Source: Calliopsis andreniformis (taxonomy: Eukaryota; Arthropoda; Insecta; Hymenoptera; Andrenidae). Taken from it: a stretch of DNA of 64,000 nucleotides. The notes beneath the pieces are model-generated. The model saw only the letters and a list, made by a program, of their open reading frames with translations, was not told the DNA's origin and ran no database searches. Of the stretch, positions 39,485 through 52,439 are shown piece after piece. The position numbers and the translations under genes are program-made. The stretch spans positions 1,116,001-1,180,000 of the forward strand of contig NW_027480505.1 in NCBI RefSeq assembly GCF_051401765.1, written 5' to 3'. Within the stretch, counting starts at the first letter, position 1. Each line of letters opens with the position of its first letter.

Positions 39485-42400
39485 ATTCGATCTGGTGGAC
39501 CAACGCCCTAGAGTGAAGCCTAGGTTGCACGGATCGTAGAAATGACCATATCTTTCACACTGGTTACAATTATTCCCGTTATACGATGGAAAAGCTGTTG
39601 TATTTTTATTGTATTTTCTGCTTCTGGCTTTGACTTCTATGGTCCTAACTATTCGATCTGGTAGGGCAACGTCCAAGAGTGAAGCCTATGTTGGCCGGAA
39701 CGTAAAAATGACCATTAGTTTCACACCGGTTGCAATTATTCCTGTTATACGATGGAAGGACTGTTGTATTTTTATTGTATTTTATGCTTCTGGCGTTGTC
39801 CTCGTAGGCCCTAACTATTCGATCTGGTGGAGCAACGCCCTAGAGTGAAGCCTAGGTTGCACGGAACATAGAAATGGCCATTACTTTCACACTGTTTGCA
39901 AATATACATTATATACGACGGTCAAGCTGTTGTATTTATTTTGTATTTTATGCTTCTGACGTAGGCTTCTTAGGACCTAACTATTCGATCTGGTGAATCA
40001 ACGCCCTAGAGTGATGCCTAGATTGCCGGAACGTAGAAATGACCATTACCTTCACGCTTGTTGCAATTATTCCTGTTATACGATGAAAAAACTGTTGTAT
40101 TTTTATTGTATTTTATGCTTCAGGCGTGACTTCTAAGGCTGTAGCTATTCGATCTGGTGGAGCAATTCCCTAGAGTGAAGCCTATGTTGCACGAAACGTA
40201 GAAATGGCCATCACTTACACACTGGTTGCAATTATTCCTGTTATACGATGGAAATGCTCTTGTATATTTATTGTATTTTATGCTTCTGGCGTTGACTTCT
40301 ACGGCCGTAGCTATTCCATGTGGTCGAGTAACGCCCTAGAGAGAAACCTGGGTTGCCCGGGTCGTAGAAATGACCATCACTTTCACGCTGGTTGCAATTA
40401 TTACTGCTATACGATGGAAAAACTGTTCCGTCTTCATGTATTTTATGCTTCGGGCGTTGACTTCTAAGGCCCTAACTATTCGATCTGGTGGAGCAACGCC
40501 CTAGGGTGAAGCCTATGTTGCTCGGAACGTAGAAATGACCATTACCTTCACGCTTGCTGCAATTAGTCCTGTTATACGATTGACAAACTGTTGGATTTTT
40601 ATTCCACTTTATGCTTCTGGCGTTGACTTCTAAGGCCCTATGTATTCGATCTGGTGGAGCAATGGCTCAGAGTTAAGTCTAGGATGCCCGCAGCGTAGGA
40701 ATGGCCATTACTTTCACACTGGTTGGAATTATTCCTGTTATGCGATGGAATGACTGTTGTATTTTATGCTTCTGGCGTTGACTTCTTAGGCCCTAGCTAT
40801 TCGATCTGGTCGAACAACGCCCTAGAGTGAAGCCCAGCTTGCCCGGATCCTAGGAATGACCACCACTTTCACACTGGTTGCAATTATTCCCGTTACAAGG
40901 TGGAAAAGCTGTTGTATTTTATTGTATTTTCTGCTTCTGGCTTTGACTTCTATTGTCCTAGCTATTCGATCTGGTAGGACAACGTCCAAGAGTGAAGCCT
41001 ATGTTGGCCGGAACGTAGAAATGACCATTAGTTTCACAATGGTTGCAATTATTCCTGTTATACGATGGAAGAACTGTTGTATTTTTATTGTATTTTATGC
41101 TTCTGGCGTTGACTTCTTACGCCCTAACTATTCGATCTGGTGGAACAACGCCCTAGAGTGAAGCCTAGGTTGCACGGATCGTAGAAATGACCACATCTTT
41201 CACACTGGTTGCAATTATTCCTGTTATACGAGGGAAGGACTGTTGTATTTTATGCTTCTGGCGTTTACTTCTTAGGCCCTGACTATTCGATCTGGTGGAG
41301 AAACGCCCTAGAGTGAAGCCTACGTTGCCCGGAAGGTAGAAATGACCGTTACTTTCACAATGTATGAATTATTCATTTTATATGGTGGAAAAACTGTTTT
41401 ACTTATATTGTATTTTATACTTCTGGCGTTGACTTCGAGGGCCGTAGCTATTGGATGTGGTGGAGCAACGCCCGAGAGTAAAACCTAGGTTGCCCGGAAC
41501 GTAGAAAAGACCATAAATTTCACACTGGTAGCAATTATTCATTTTAAGCGATTTAAAAGATGTTGTATTTATATTGTATTTTATGCTTCTGGCGTTGACT
41601 TCTAAGGCCGTTGCTATTCGATCTGGTGGACCAACGCCCTAGAGTGAAGCCTAGCTTGCCCGGAACGTAGAAATGACCACCACTTTCACACTGGTTGCAA
41701 TTATTCCTGTTATACGATGGGAAAACTGTTGTATTTTTATTGTATTTTATGCTTCTGGCGTTGACTTCTTAGGCCCTAACTATTCGATCTGTTGGAACAA
41801 CGCCCTAGAGTGAAGCCTAGGTTGCACGGATCGTAGAAATGACCACATCTTTCACACTGGTTGCAATTATTCATGTTATATGGTGGAAAAACTGTTGTAT
41901 TTATTTTGTATTTGGTGCTCCTGGCGTTGACTTCTTAGGCGCTAACTATTGCGTCTGGTGGACCAGCGCCCTAGAGTGAAGCCTAGGTTGCACGGATCGT
42001 AGAAATGACCACATCTTTCACACTGGTTGCAATTATTCCCGTTATACGATGGAAAGGCTGTTGTATTTTTATTGTATTTTCTGCTTCTGGCTTTGACTTC
42101 TATGGTCCTGGCTATTCGATCTGGTAGGGCAACGTCCAAGAGTGAAGCCTATGTTGGCTGGATCGTAGAAATGACAAGTACCTTCACAATGGTTGCAGTT
42201 ATTCCTGTCATACGATGGAAAAGCTGTTGTATTTATATTGTGTTTTATGCTTCTGACGTTGACTTCTTAGGCCGTAGCTATTCGATCTGGTGGAGCAACG
42301 CCCTAGAGTGAAGCCTAGGTTGTCTGAACGTAGAAATGACAAGTACCGACACAATAGCTGCAGTCATTCCTGTTATACGATGGGAAAGCTGTTGTATTTA

Positions 42401-44150
42401 TATTGTATTTTATGCTCCTGGCGTTGACTTCTTAGTCCCTATCTATTCGATCTGGTGGAGCAACGCCCTAGAGTGAAGCCTAGGTTGCCTGGATCACAGA
42501 AATGACCATTAATTTCACACTTTTTGGAATTATTCATTTTATACGATGGAAGAACTGTTGTACTTATAATGTATTTTGTTATTCTGGCGTTGAATTCTCA
42601 GTCCCTAGCTATTCGACCTGGTGGAGCAACGCCCTAGAGTGAAGCCTAGGTTGCCTGGATCATAGAAATGACCATTAATTTCACACTTTTTGGAATTATT
42701 CATTTTATACGATGGAAAAACTGTTGTACTTACAATGTATTTTGTTATTCTGGCGTAGAATTCTCACTCCCTAGCTATTCGATCTGGTGGAGCATCGCCC
42801 TGGAGTGATGCCTAGATTGCCCGGGACGTAGAAATGACCATTACTTTCACACTGTTTACAAATATACATTATATACGAAGGTCAAACTGTTGTATTTATA
42901 TTGTATTTTATGCTTCAGGCGTTGACTTCTATAGCCCTACCTATTCGATCTGGTGGAGCAACGCCCTAGAGTCTAGCCTAGGTTGCCCGGAACGGAGATA
43001 TGACCAAAACCGTGACACTGGTTGCAATTATTCGTTTTATACGATGGAAAAACTGTTGGATTTTTATTGTATTTTATGCGTCTGGCGTTATGTTGTTAGG
43101 CGCTATCTATTCGATCTGGTGGAGCAACGCCCTAGCGTCAAGCCTATGTTGGCCGGAAAGTAGAAATGACAATTACTTTCACACTGGTTGCAATTATTCC
43201 TGTTATACTATGGAAAAACTGTTGTATTTTTATTGTAGTTTATGCTTCTGGTGTTGAATTCTAAGTCCCTAGCTATTCCACCTGGTAGAGCAACGCCCTA
43301 GAGTGAAGCCTAGGTTGCCCGAAACGTAGAAATGGCCATTACTTTCACACTGGTTGCGATTATTCATGCTATACGATGGAAAAACTGTTGTACTTTTATT
43401 GTATTGTATGCTTCTGGCGTTGACTTCTAAGGCCATAACTCTTCGATCTGGTGGAGCAATGCCTCAGAGTTAAGTCTAGAATGCCCGAAACGTCGAAATG
43501 ATCATTACCTTCACACACGTTGCAATTACTCATACTATACGATGGAAAAACTGTTGCATTTTTATTGTATTTTATGCGTCTGGCGTTGGTTTCTAAGGCC
43601 CTAACTATTCGACCTGGTGTAGTAACGCCGGAGAGTGAGGCCTAGGTTGCACGGAACGTAGAAATGGCCATTACTTTCACAATAGCTGCAATTACTCCTG
43701 TTATGCGATCGAAAAACTGTTGTAATTTTATTTTATTTTATGCTTCTGGCGTTGACTTCTTAGGCCCTATCTTTTCTATCTGGTTGTGCGACGCCCTAGA
43801 GTGAAGCCTAGGTTGCCCAGAACGTAGAAATGACCATGACCTTCACACTTCTTGCAATTATTCCTGATGTACGATGGAAAAACTGTTGTATCTTTATTGT
43901 ATTTTATGCTTCAGGCGTTGACTTCCATGGCCCTACGTATTCGATCTGGTGGAGCAACGCCCTAGAGTCTAGCCTAGGTTGCCGGGAACGTAGATAGGAC
44001 CATAGCTTTGACACTGGTTGCAATTATTCGTTTTATAGGATGGAAAAGCTGTTGTATTTTTATTGTACTTTATGCTTCTGGTGTTGAATTCTAAGTCCCT
44101 AGCTATTCCACCTGGTGGAGCAACGCCCTAGAGTGAAGCCTAGGTTGCCC
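39484..44150 (-). repeat. Higher-order repeat unit copy C (older, rearranged)
   Basis: Long stretches match copy B in the same order, but the offset jumps: about 7,440 at 39,484-40,280, 7,595 at 40,856-41,100, 7,429 at about 41,160-43,210, then 7,595 again from about 43,390. The jumps are about one monomer each, so single monomers were gained or lost. Substitutions are clearly more frequent than between A and B. Just upstream, 39,077-39,484 matches a different part of B (about 33,783-34,195), and 38,590-38,850 matches about 31,815-32,060, so the left edge is a mosaic. Copy C predates the A/B duplication or has been eroded by conversion. Confidence 0.82.
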
Positions 44151-44499
44151 GAAACGTAGAAATGACCATTACCTTCACACTGGTTGCAATTATTCGTGTT
44201 ATACGATGGAAAAACTGTTGCACCTTTATTGTATTTTATGCTTCTGGCACTGACTTCTAAAGCCCTAACTATTGGATCTGGTAGAGCAACGCCCTAGAGA
44301 GAAGCCTAGGTTGCCCGGAACCTAGAAATGACCATTACTTTCACACTGTTTGCAATTACTCATTTTATACGATGGAAAAACTGTTGTACTTATGTTGTAT
44401 TTAATTCTTCTGGCGTTGAGTTCTTAGGCACTAACTATTCGATCTGGTGGAACAGCGCCCCAGAGTGAAGCCTAGGTTGCCCGGAACATAGAAATGACC

Positions 44500-44645
44500 A
44501 TTACTTTCACACTGTTTGCAATTATACGTTATATACGATGGAAAAGCTGTTGTATTTATATCGTATTTTATGCTTCTGGCGTTGATTTCGTAGGCCCTAA
44601 TTATTTGATCTGGTGGAGCACCGCCCTAGAGTGAAGCATAGGTTG
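44500..44645 (-). repeat. Eight-monomer duplication in the heterogeneous right flank of the inverted block, left copy
   Basis: TTGCAATTATACGTTATATA, GTTGATTTCGTAGGCCC and TAATTATTTGATCTGG occur together here and at about 45,828-45,975, offset 1,328, exactly eight monomers. It is the longest shared tract I saw in 44.2-48.2 kb. Confidence 0.75.
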
Positions 44646-45685
44646 CCCGGAACGTAGAACATACCATTACCTGCACACTGGTTGCAATTATTCCTGTTAT
44701 ACGATGGAAAAAATGTTGCATATTTATTGTATTTTATGCTCCTGGGGTTGACTTCTAAGGCCCTAACTATTCGATCTGGTGGAGGAACGCCATAGAGTGA
44801 AACCTAGCATGCACGGAACGTAGAAATGACCATTACTTTCACACTGGTTGCAATTACTCCTGTTATACGATGGAAAATCTGTTATATTTATATCGTATTT
44901 TTTACTTCTGGCAGTGACTTCTTATTCCCTAACTATTCGATCTGGTGCAGGAACGCCATAGAGTGAAACCTAGTATGCCCGGAACGTAGAAATGACCATT
45001 ACTTTCACACTGGTTGCAATTATTCCTGTTATACGATGGAAAAACTGTTGTATTTTTATTGTATTTTATGCTTCTGGCGCTGAATTCTAAGTCCCTAGCT
45101 ATTGGATCTGGAGGAGCAACGCCCTAGAGTGAAGCCTAGGTTGCCCGGAACGTAGAAATGACTATTACTTTCACAATGTTTGCAATTATTCATTTTATAC
45201 GATAAAAAAACTGTTGTACTTATATTGTATTGTATGCTTCTGGCGTTGACTTCTAAATCCCTAGCTATTCGAAATGGTGTAGCAACGCCCTAGAGTGAAA
45301 CCCAGGTTACACGGTACGAAGAAATGAACAGTACTTTCACACTGGTTTTGTTATTCCTGTTATACGATGGAAAGACTGTTGCATTTTAATTGTATTTTAT
45401 GCCTCTGGCGTTGAATTCTTAGGTCACTAACTCTTCGATCTCGTGCAGCAACGCCCTAGTGTGAAGCCTAGGTAGTTCGAAACGTAGAAATGACCATTAC
45501 CTTCACAGTGGTTGCAATTATCCGTCTTATACGATGGAAAAGCTGTAGTATATATACCGTATTTTATGCTTCTGGCGTTGACTTCTTAGGCCATAGCTGT
45601 TCGATCTGGTGGAGCAGCGCCCTAGAGTGAAGCCTAGGTTGCCCGGAACGTAGAAATGACCATAACTTTCACACTGGTTGCCATT

Positions 45686-45702
45686 ATTCGTTTTATACGA
45701 TG
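45686..45702 (+). promoter_or_regulatory. CENP-B-box-like 17-mer (representative, reverse block)
   Basis: ATTCGTTTTATACGATG shares TTCG, the A at position 10 and the CG at 13-14 with the mammalian CENP-B box core (NTTCGNNNNANNCGGGN), but has AT where the box has GG. Seven of nine core positions agree. The same 17-mer or close forms recur in a large subset of monomers; the alternative subset has ATTCCTGTTATACGATG, which breaks the TTCG half. Binding by a CENP-B-like or transposase-derived protein is conjecture. Confidence 0.3.
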
Positions 45703-45827
45703 GAAAAACTGTTGTACTTATATTGTATTTTATGCTTCTGGCGTTGATTTCTACGGCCGTAGCTATTCGCTGTGGCGGAGTAACGCCCTAGAGTGAAGCC
45801 TAGGTTGCGAGGAACGTAGAAAGGACC

Positions 45828-45975
45828 ATTACTTTCACACTGTTTGCAATTATACGTTATATACGATGGAAAAGCTGTTGTATTTATATCGTATTTTATG
45901 CTTCTGGCGTTGATTTCGTAGGCCCTAATTATTTGATCTGGTGGAGCACCGCCCTAGAGTGAAGCATAGGTTGAC
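45828..45975 (-). repeat. Eight-monomer duplication, right copy
   Basis: Partner of 44,500-44,645, sharing the ACGTTATATACG and TTTCGTAGGCCCTAATT variants. Confidence 0.75.
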
Positions 45976-48245
45976 CGGAACGTAGAAAAGACCATTATCT
46001 TCACACTGGTTGCAATAATTCCTGCTATACAATGGAAAAACTGTTGCATTTTTATTGTATTTTATGCTTCTCGCGTTGACTTCTAAGTCCGTAGCTATTC
46101 GATCTGGTGGAGCAACGCCCTAGAGAGATGCCTAGGTTGCACGGAACGTAGAAAGGACCATAACCTTCACACTGGTTGCAATTATTCCTGTTATACGATG
46201 GAAGAACTGTTGCATCTTTATTGTATTTTGTGCTTTTGGCGTTGACTTCTTAGGCCCTAACTATTCGATCTGGTGGAGCAACATCCTAGAGTGGAGCCAT
46301 GTTTCCCTGAATGTAGAAATGACCATAACTTTCACACTGGTTGCCATTATTCGTTCTATACATGGAAAAACTGTTATATTTAGATTGCATTTTATGCATC
46401 TGGCGTTGACTTCTTAGGCCCTAACTATTGGATCTGGTGGAGCACCGCCGTAGTGTGAAGCCTAGGTTGCCCGGAACGTTGGACATACCATTACTTTCAC
46501 ACTGGTTGCAATTATTCGTTTTATACGATGGAAAAACTGTTGCATTTTTATTGTATTTTCTGCTTATGGCGTTAACTTCTAAGGCCGTGATTATTCGATC
46601 TGGTGGAGCGATGCCCCAGAGTGACGTCTAGGTTGCTCGGAAAGTAGAAATGACTATTACTTTCACACTGTTTGCAATTATACATTTTATACGATGGCAA
46701 AGCTTTTGTATTTATATTGTATTTTATGCTCCTGGCGTTGACTTCTAAGACCCTAGCTATTGAATCTGGTGAAACAACGCCCTAGAGTGAAGCCTAGGTT
46801 GCCGGGAACGTAGAAATGACCATAACATTCACACTGGTTGCAATTACTCCATTTATACGATGGAAAAGCCGTTGTATTTATATTGTATTTTATGCTTCTG
46901 GCGTTGACTTGTTAGGCCCTAGCTATTCGATCTGGTGGAGCTACGCCCTAGAGTGAAGCCTAGGTTGCCCGGAGCATAGATATGACCATAACCTTCACAC
47001 AGGTTGCAATTATTCGTTTTATACGATGGAAAAACTGTTGTGTGTTTATTGTATTTTATGCTTATGGCGGAAACTTCTAAGGCCGTGATTATTCGATCTG
47101 GTGGAGCAATGCCCTAGAGTGACGACTATGTTGCTCGGAACGTAGAAATGACCATTACTTTCACACTGTTTGCTATTATTCATTTTATACGATGGCAAAG
47201 CTGTTGTATTTATATTGCATTTTATGCCCCTGGCGTTGACTTCTGAGGCCGTAGCTGTTAGATGTGGTGGAGCAACACCCTAGAGTGAAGCCTAGGTTGC
47301 CCGGAACGTAGAAATGACCATAACTTTCACAATGTTTCCAATTATTCATTTTATACGATGGAAAAACTGTTGTACTTAAATTGTATTTTATGATTCTGGT
47401 GTTGACTTCATAGGCCTTAACTGTTCGATCTGGTGGAACGACGCCCTACAGTGAAGCCTATGTTGCTCCTAATGTTGAAATGACCATAACTTTCACACTG
47501 GTTGCAATTATTCCTGTTATACAATGGAAAAACTGTTGTATTTTTATTGTATTTTATGATTCTGGCGTTTAATTCTATGTCCCTAGCTATTCGATCTGGT
47601 GGAGCAACGCCCTACAGTGAAGCCTAGGTTGCTCGGAACGTAGAAATGACCATTACTTTCACACTGTTTCCAAATATACATGATATACGGTGGAAAAGCT
47701 GTTGTATTTATATTGTATTTTATGGTGCTGGCGTTGACTTCTTAGGCCCTAACTATTGGATCTGGTGGAGCACCGCCCTAGAGTGAAGCCTAGGTTGCCC
47801 CGAACGTTGAACATACCATTACTTTCACACTGGTTGCAATTATTGGTTTTATACGATGGAAAAATTGTTGTATTTTTATTGTATTTTATGATTCTGGCGT
47901 CTAATTCTAAGTCCCTAGCTATTCCATCTGGTGTAGCAACGCCCTACAGTTCAGCTTAGGTTGCTCGGAATGTAGAAATGACCATTACTTTCACACTGTT
48001 TGCAATTATTCATTTTATTCGATGGAAAATCTGTTGTATTTATACTGTATTTTATGCTCCTGGCGTTGGCTTCTAAGGTCGTAGCTATTAGATGTAGTGG
48101 AGCAACGCCATAGGGTGACGCCAAGGTTACCCGGAACGTAGAAATGACCATTACTTTCACACTGGTTGCAATTATTCCTGTTGTACAATTGAAAAACTGT
48201 TGCATTTATATTGTATTTTATGCTTCGGTCGTTGTCTTCTTAGGC

Positions 48246-48249
48246 TGTA
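48246..48249. other. Second orientation switch, nearly blunt
   Basis: The reverse monomer reads CTTCTTAGGC up to 48,245. After at most about 4 bp of ambiguous sequence the forward monomer enters at TTCCGTCATATAACGGG, the variant of TTCCATCGTATAACAGG. Relative to the forward unit, the reverse block ends at about base 145 and the forward block resumes at about base 31. There is therefore a phase jump and essentially no filler, unlike the other switch. Confidence 0.85.
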
Positions 48250-49089
48250 TTCCGTCATATAACGGGAATAATTGCAACCAGTGTGAAACTAATGGTCATT
48301 TCAACGTTCCGAGCAACCTAGGTCTCACTCTAGGGCGTTGCTCCACCAGATCGAATAGCTGGAGCCGTAGAAGTCAACGCCAGAGGCATAAAATACAATA
48401 TAAATGCAACAGTTTTTCCATCGTATAAAATGAATAATTGCAAACAGTGTGATAGTAATGGTCAATTCAACGTTCTGGCCAACCTAGGCTTCACTCTAGG
48501 GGGTTGCTCCGCCAGATCGTATAGCTAGAGCCTTAGAAGACAACGCGAGAAGCATAAAATACAGTATCAATAAAGAAGATTTTCCATTGTATAACAGGAA
48601 TAATTGCAACCAGTGCGAAAGTGAGGGTCATTTCTACGTTCCCGGGAACCTAGGCCTCACTTTAGGGCGTTGCTCCACCAGAACGAATAGTTAGGGCCTG
48701 AGAAATCAACGCCAGAAGCATAAAATACAATATAAATACAACAGTTTTTCAATCGTATAAAATGAATAATAGCAACCAGTGTGAAAGTTATGGTCATTTC
48801 TACGGTCCGGGCCACCTAGGCTTCACTCTAGGGCGTTGCTCCGCCAGATCGAATAGTTAGGGCCTCAGAAGGCAACGCCAGAAGCATAAAATACAATATA
48901 AATGCAACAGTTTTTCCATGGTGTAAAACGGATAATAACAACCAGTGTGAAAGTAATGATCATTTCGACGTTTCGGGCATCCTAGACTTAACTCTGAGGC
49001 ATTGCTGCACCAGATCGAAGACTTAGGGCCTTAGAAGTCAACGCCAGAAGCAAAAAATACAAAATAAATTCAACAGTTTTTCCATCGTA

Positions 49090-49555
49090 TAAAACGAATA
49101 ATTGCAACCAGTGTGAAAGCTATAGTCATTTCTACGTTCCGTGCAACCTAGGCTTCACTCTTGGGCGTTGTTCCACCAGATCGAATAGTTAGGGCCTATG
49201 CAGACAATGCCAGAAGCATAAAATACAATATAAATACAACAGCTTTTCCATCGTGTAAAACGGGTAATTGCAACCAGTGTGAAAGTACTGGTCATTTCTA
49301 CGTTCCGGGCAGCCTAGGCTTCGCTCTAGGGCGTTGTTCCACTAGTTCGAATAGCTAGGGACTTAGAAGTCAACGCCAGAAGCATAAAACACAATCAAAA
49401 TACAACAGCTTTTCCATCGTATAACAGGATTAATTGCAACCAGTGTAAAAGTATTGGTCATTTCTATGTTCCGGGCAACCTAGGCTTGACTCTAGGGCGT
49501 TGCTCCACCAGATCGAATAGCTACGACCTTAGAAGTCAACGCCAGAAGCATAAAA
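49090..49555 (+). repeat. Seven-monomer-offset duplication, left copy
   Basis: About 450 bp including GAAAGCTATAGTCATTTC, ACTCTTGGGCGTTG, AGACAATGCC and TTCCACTAGTTCG recur at about 50,253-50,718 with an offset of 1,163 (seven monomers plus 1). Inside it a single monomer variant (TATTGGTCATTTCTATG, GGCTTGACTC) is also tandemly repeated 166 bp apart, at about 49,450 and 49,616. Confidence 0.85.
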
Positions 49556-50252
49556 TACAATATAAATACAACAGCTTTTCCATCGTATAACAGGATTAAT
49601 TGCAACCAGTGTAAAAGTATTGGTCATTTCTATGTTCCGGGCAACCTAGGCTTGACTCTAGGGCGTTGCTCCACCAGATTGAATCGTTATGGCCTAAGAA
49701 GTCAACGACAGGTGGCATAAAATACAATATAAGTACAACAGTTTTTCCATTGTATAAAACGTATAATTGCAACCAGTATGAACGTTATGGTCATTTCTAC
49801 GTTCCGGGCCACCTAGGCTTCACCCTAGGACGTGGCTCCACCATATCCAATAGTTAGGGCCTCAGAAGGCAACGCCAGAAGCATAAAATACAATATAAAT
49901 GCAGCAGTTTTTCCATGGTGTAAAACGGATAATAACAACCAGTGTGAAAGTAATGATCATTTCGACGTTTCGGGCATCCTAGACGTAACTCTGATGCATT
50001 GCTGCACAAGATCGAAGACTTAGGGGCTTAGAAGTCAACGCCAGAAGCATAAATTACAAAATAAATTCAACAGTTTTTCCATCGTATAAAACGAATAATT
50101 GCAACCAGTGTGAAAGCTATAGTCATTTCTACGTTCCGTGCAACCTAGGCTTCACTCTAGGGCGTTGGTCCACCAGATCGAATATATAGGGCCTAAGAAG
50201 TCAACGCCAGAAGCATAAAATACAATATAAATACAACAGTTTTTCCACCGTA

Positions 50253-50718
50253 TAAAACGAATAATTGCAACCAGTGTGAAAGCTATAGTCATTTCTACGT
50301 TCCGTGCAACCTAGGCTTCACTCTTGGGCGTTGTTCCACCAGATCGAATAGTTAGGGCCTATGAAGACAATGCCAGAAGCATAAAATACAATATAAATAC
50401 AACAGCTTTTCCATCGTGTAAAACCGGTAATTGCAACCAGTGTGAAAGTACTGGTCATTTCTACGTTCCGGGCAGCCTAGGCTTCGCTCTAGGGCGTTGT
50501 TCCACTAGTTCGAATAGCTAGGGACTTAGAAGTCAACGCCAGAAGCATAAAACACAATCAAAATACAACAGCTTTTCCATCGTATAACAGGATTAATTGC
50601 AACCAGTGTAAAAGTATTGGTCATTTCTATGTTCCGGGCAACCTAGGCTTGACTCTAGGGCGTTGCTCCACCAGATCGAATAGCTACGACCTTAGAAGTC
50701 AACGCCAGAAGCATAAAA
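50253..50718 (+). repeat. Seven-monomer-offset duplication, right copy
   Basis: Partner of 49,090-49,555. It differs by single substitutions such as ATGAAGAC for ATGCAGAC and AAACCGG for AAACGGG. The copies part at the next AT-rich block, where ACAATATAAAT (left) meets ACAAAATAAATAG (right). Confidence 0.85.
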
Positions 50719-52439
50719 TACAAAATAAATAGAACAGTCTTTCCATCGTATAAAACGAATAATTGCAGCCAGTATGAAAGTGATGGACATTTCTACGTTT
50801 CGGGCAGCCTAGGCTTCACTCTAGGGCGTTGCTCCACCAGAAGAATAGATAGGGCCTAAGAAGTCAACGCTAGAAGCATAAAATACAATATAAATACAAC
50901 AGATTTTCCATCGTATAAAATGAATAATTGCAACCAGTGTGAAAGTAATGACCATTTCTACGTTCCGTGCAACCTAGGCTCCTCTCTAGGGCGTTGCTCC
51001 ACCAGATCGAATAGTTAGGGCCTAAGAAGTCAACGCCAGAAGCACAAAGTACAATAAAAATGAAACAATTTTTCCATCGTATAGCATGAATAATTGAAAC
51101 CAGTGAGAAAGTAATGGGCATCTCCACGTTCCGTGCAAGCTAGGCTTCACTCTAGGGCGTTGCACCACCTGGTCGAATAGTTACGGCCTTAGAAAACGTC
51201 TCCAGACTCATAAAATACAATAAAAACACAACAGTTTTTCCATCGTATAAAAAGAATAATTGCAACCAGTGTGAAAGTAATGTTCATTTCTACGTTTCGG
51301 GAATCCTAGGCTTCACTCTAGGCCGTTGCTCCACCAGATCGAATAGCTAGGGCCTTAGAAGTCAACGACAGAAGCATAAAATACAAGAAAAATCCAACAG
51401 TTTCTCCATCGTATAACAGGAGTAATTGCAACCAGTGTGAAAGTAATGTTCATTTCTACGTTTCGGGCATCCTAGGCTTCACTCTAGGCCGTCGCTCCAC
51501 CAGATCGAATAGCTAGGGCCTTAGAAGTCAACGACAGAAGCATAAAATACAACAAAAATCCAACAGTTTTTCCATCGTATAACAGGAGTAATTGCAACCA
51601 GTGTGAAAGTAATGGCCATTTCTACGTTCCGTGCAACCCAGGCCTCACTCTAGGGCGCTGCTCCACCACATCGAATAGTTAGGGCCTTAGAAGTCAACGC
51701 CCGAAGCATAAAATACAATAAAGATACAACAGTTTTTCCATCGTATAACAGGAATAATAGCAACCAGTGTGAAAGTGATGGTCATTTCTACGTTTCGGGC
51801 AACCTAGGCATCACTCTAGGGCCCTGCTCCACCAGATCGAATAGCTAGGGCCTTAGATGTCAACGCCAGTAGAATAAAATACATTACAAATACAAGAGAT
51901 TTTCCATCGTATACAATGAATAACTGCAACCAGTGTGAAAGTGATAGTCATTTCTACGTTCCGGGCAACCTAGGCTTCACTCTAGGGCGTCGCTCCACCA
52001 GATCGAATAGCTACGACCTTAGAAGTCAACGCCAGAAGCATAAAATACAATATAAATACAACAGATTTTCCATCGTATAAATCGAATAATGGCAACCAGT
52101 GTGAAAGTTATGGTCATTTCTACGGTCCGGGCCACCTAGGCTTTACTCTAGGGCGTTGCTCCGACAGATCGAATAGTTAGGGCCTCAGAAGTCAACGCCC
52201 GAGGCATAAAATACAAAATAAATAGAACTGTTTTTCCTTTGTATAAAACGAATTATTGCAACCAGTGTGAAACGTATGGTCATTTCTACGTGCCGTGCAA
52301 CCTAGGCTTCACTCTAGGGCGTTGCTCGACCAGATCGAATGGGTAGGGCCTTAGAAGTCAACGCCAGAAGCTTAAAGTACAATAAAAATCCAACAGTTTT
52401 TCCATCGTATAACAGGAATAATTGCAACCAATGTGAAAG

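Larger units (their letters stand above)
20015..48245 (-). repeat. 166-bp satellite array, inverted block (about 170 monomers)
   Basis: The same monomer family runs here on the opposite strand. On the + strand it now reads TTATACGATGGAAAAACTG, then TTTATATTGTATTTTATGCT, TCTGGCGTTGACTTCTTAGG, CCCTAACTATTCGATCTGG, TGGAGCAACGCCCTAG and AGTGAAGCCTAGGTTGC. The length is close to 170 times 166. Three zones can be told apart. About 20.0-25.0 kb resembles the forward sequence of 0-6 kb in mirror image. About 25.0-44.2 kb consists of large, recently duplicated higher-order units. About 44.2-48.2 kb is more heterogeneous, with one 8-monomer duplication. No non-satellite insertion was found. Confidence 0.97.
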
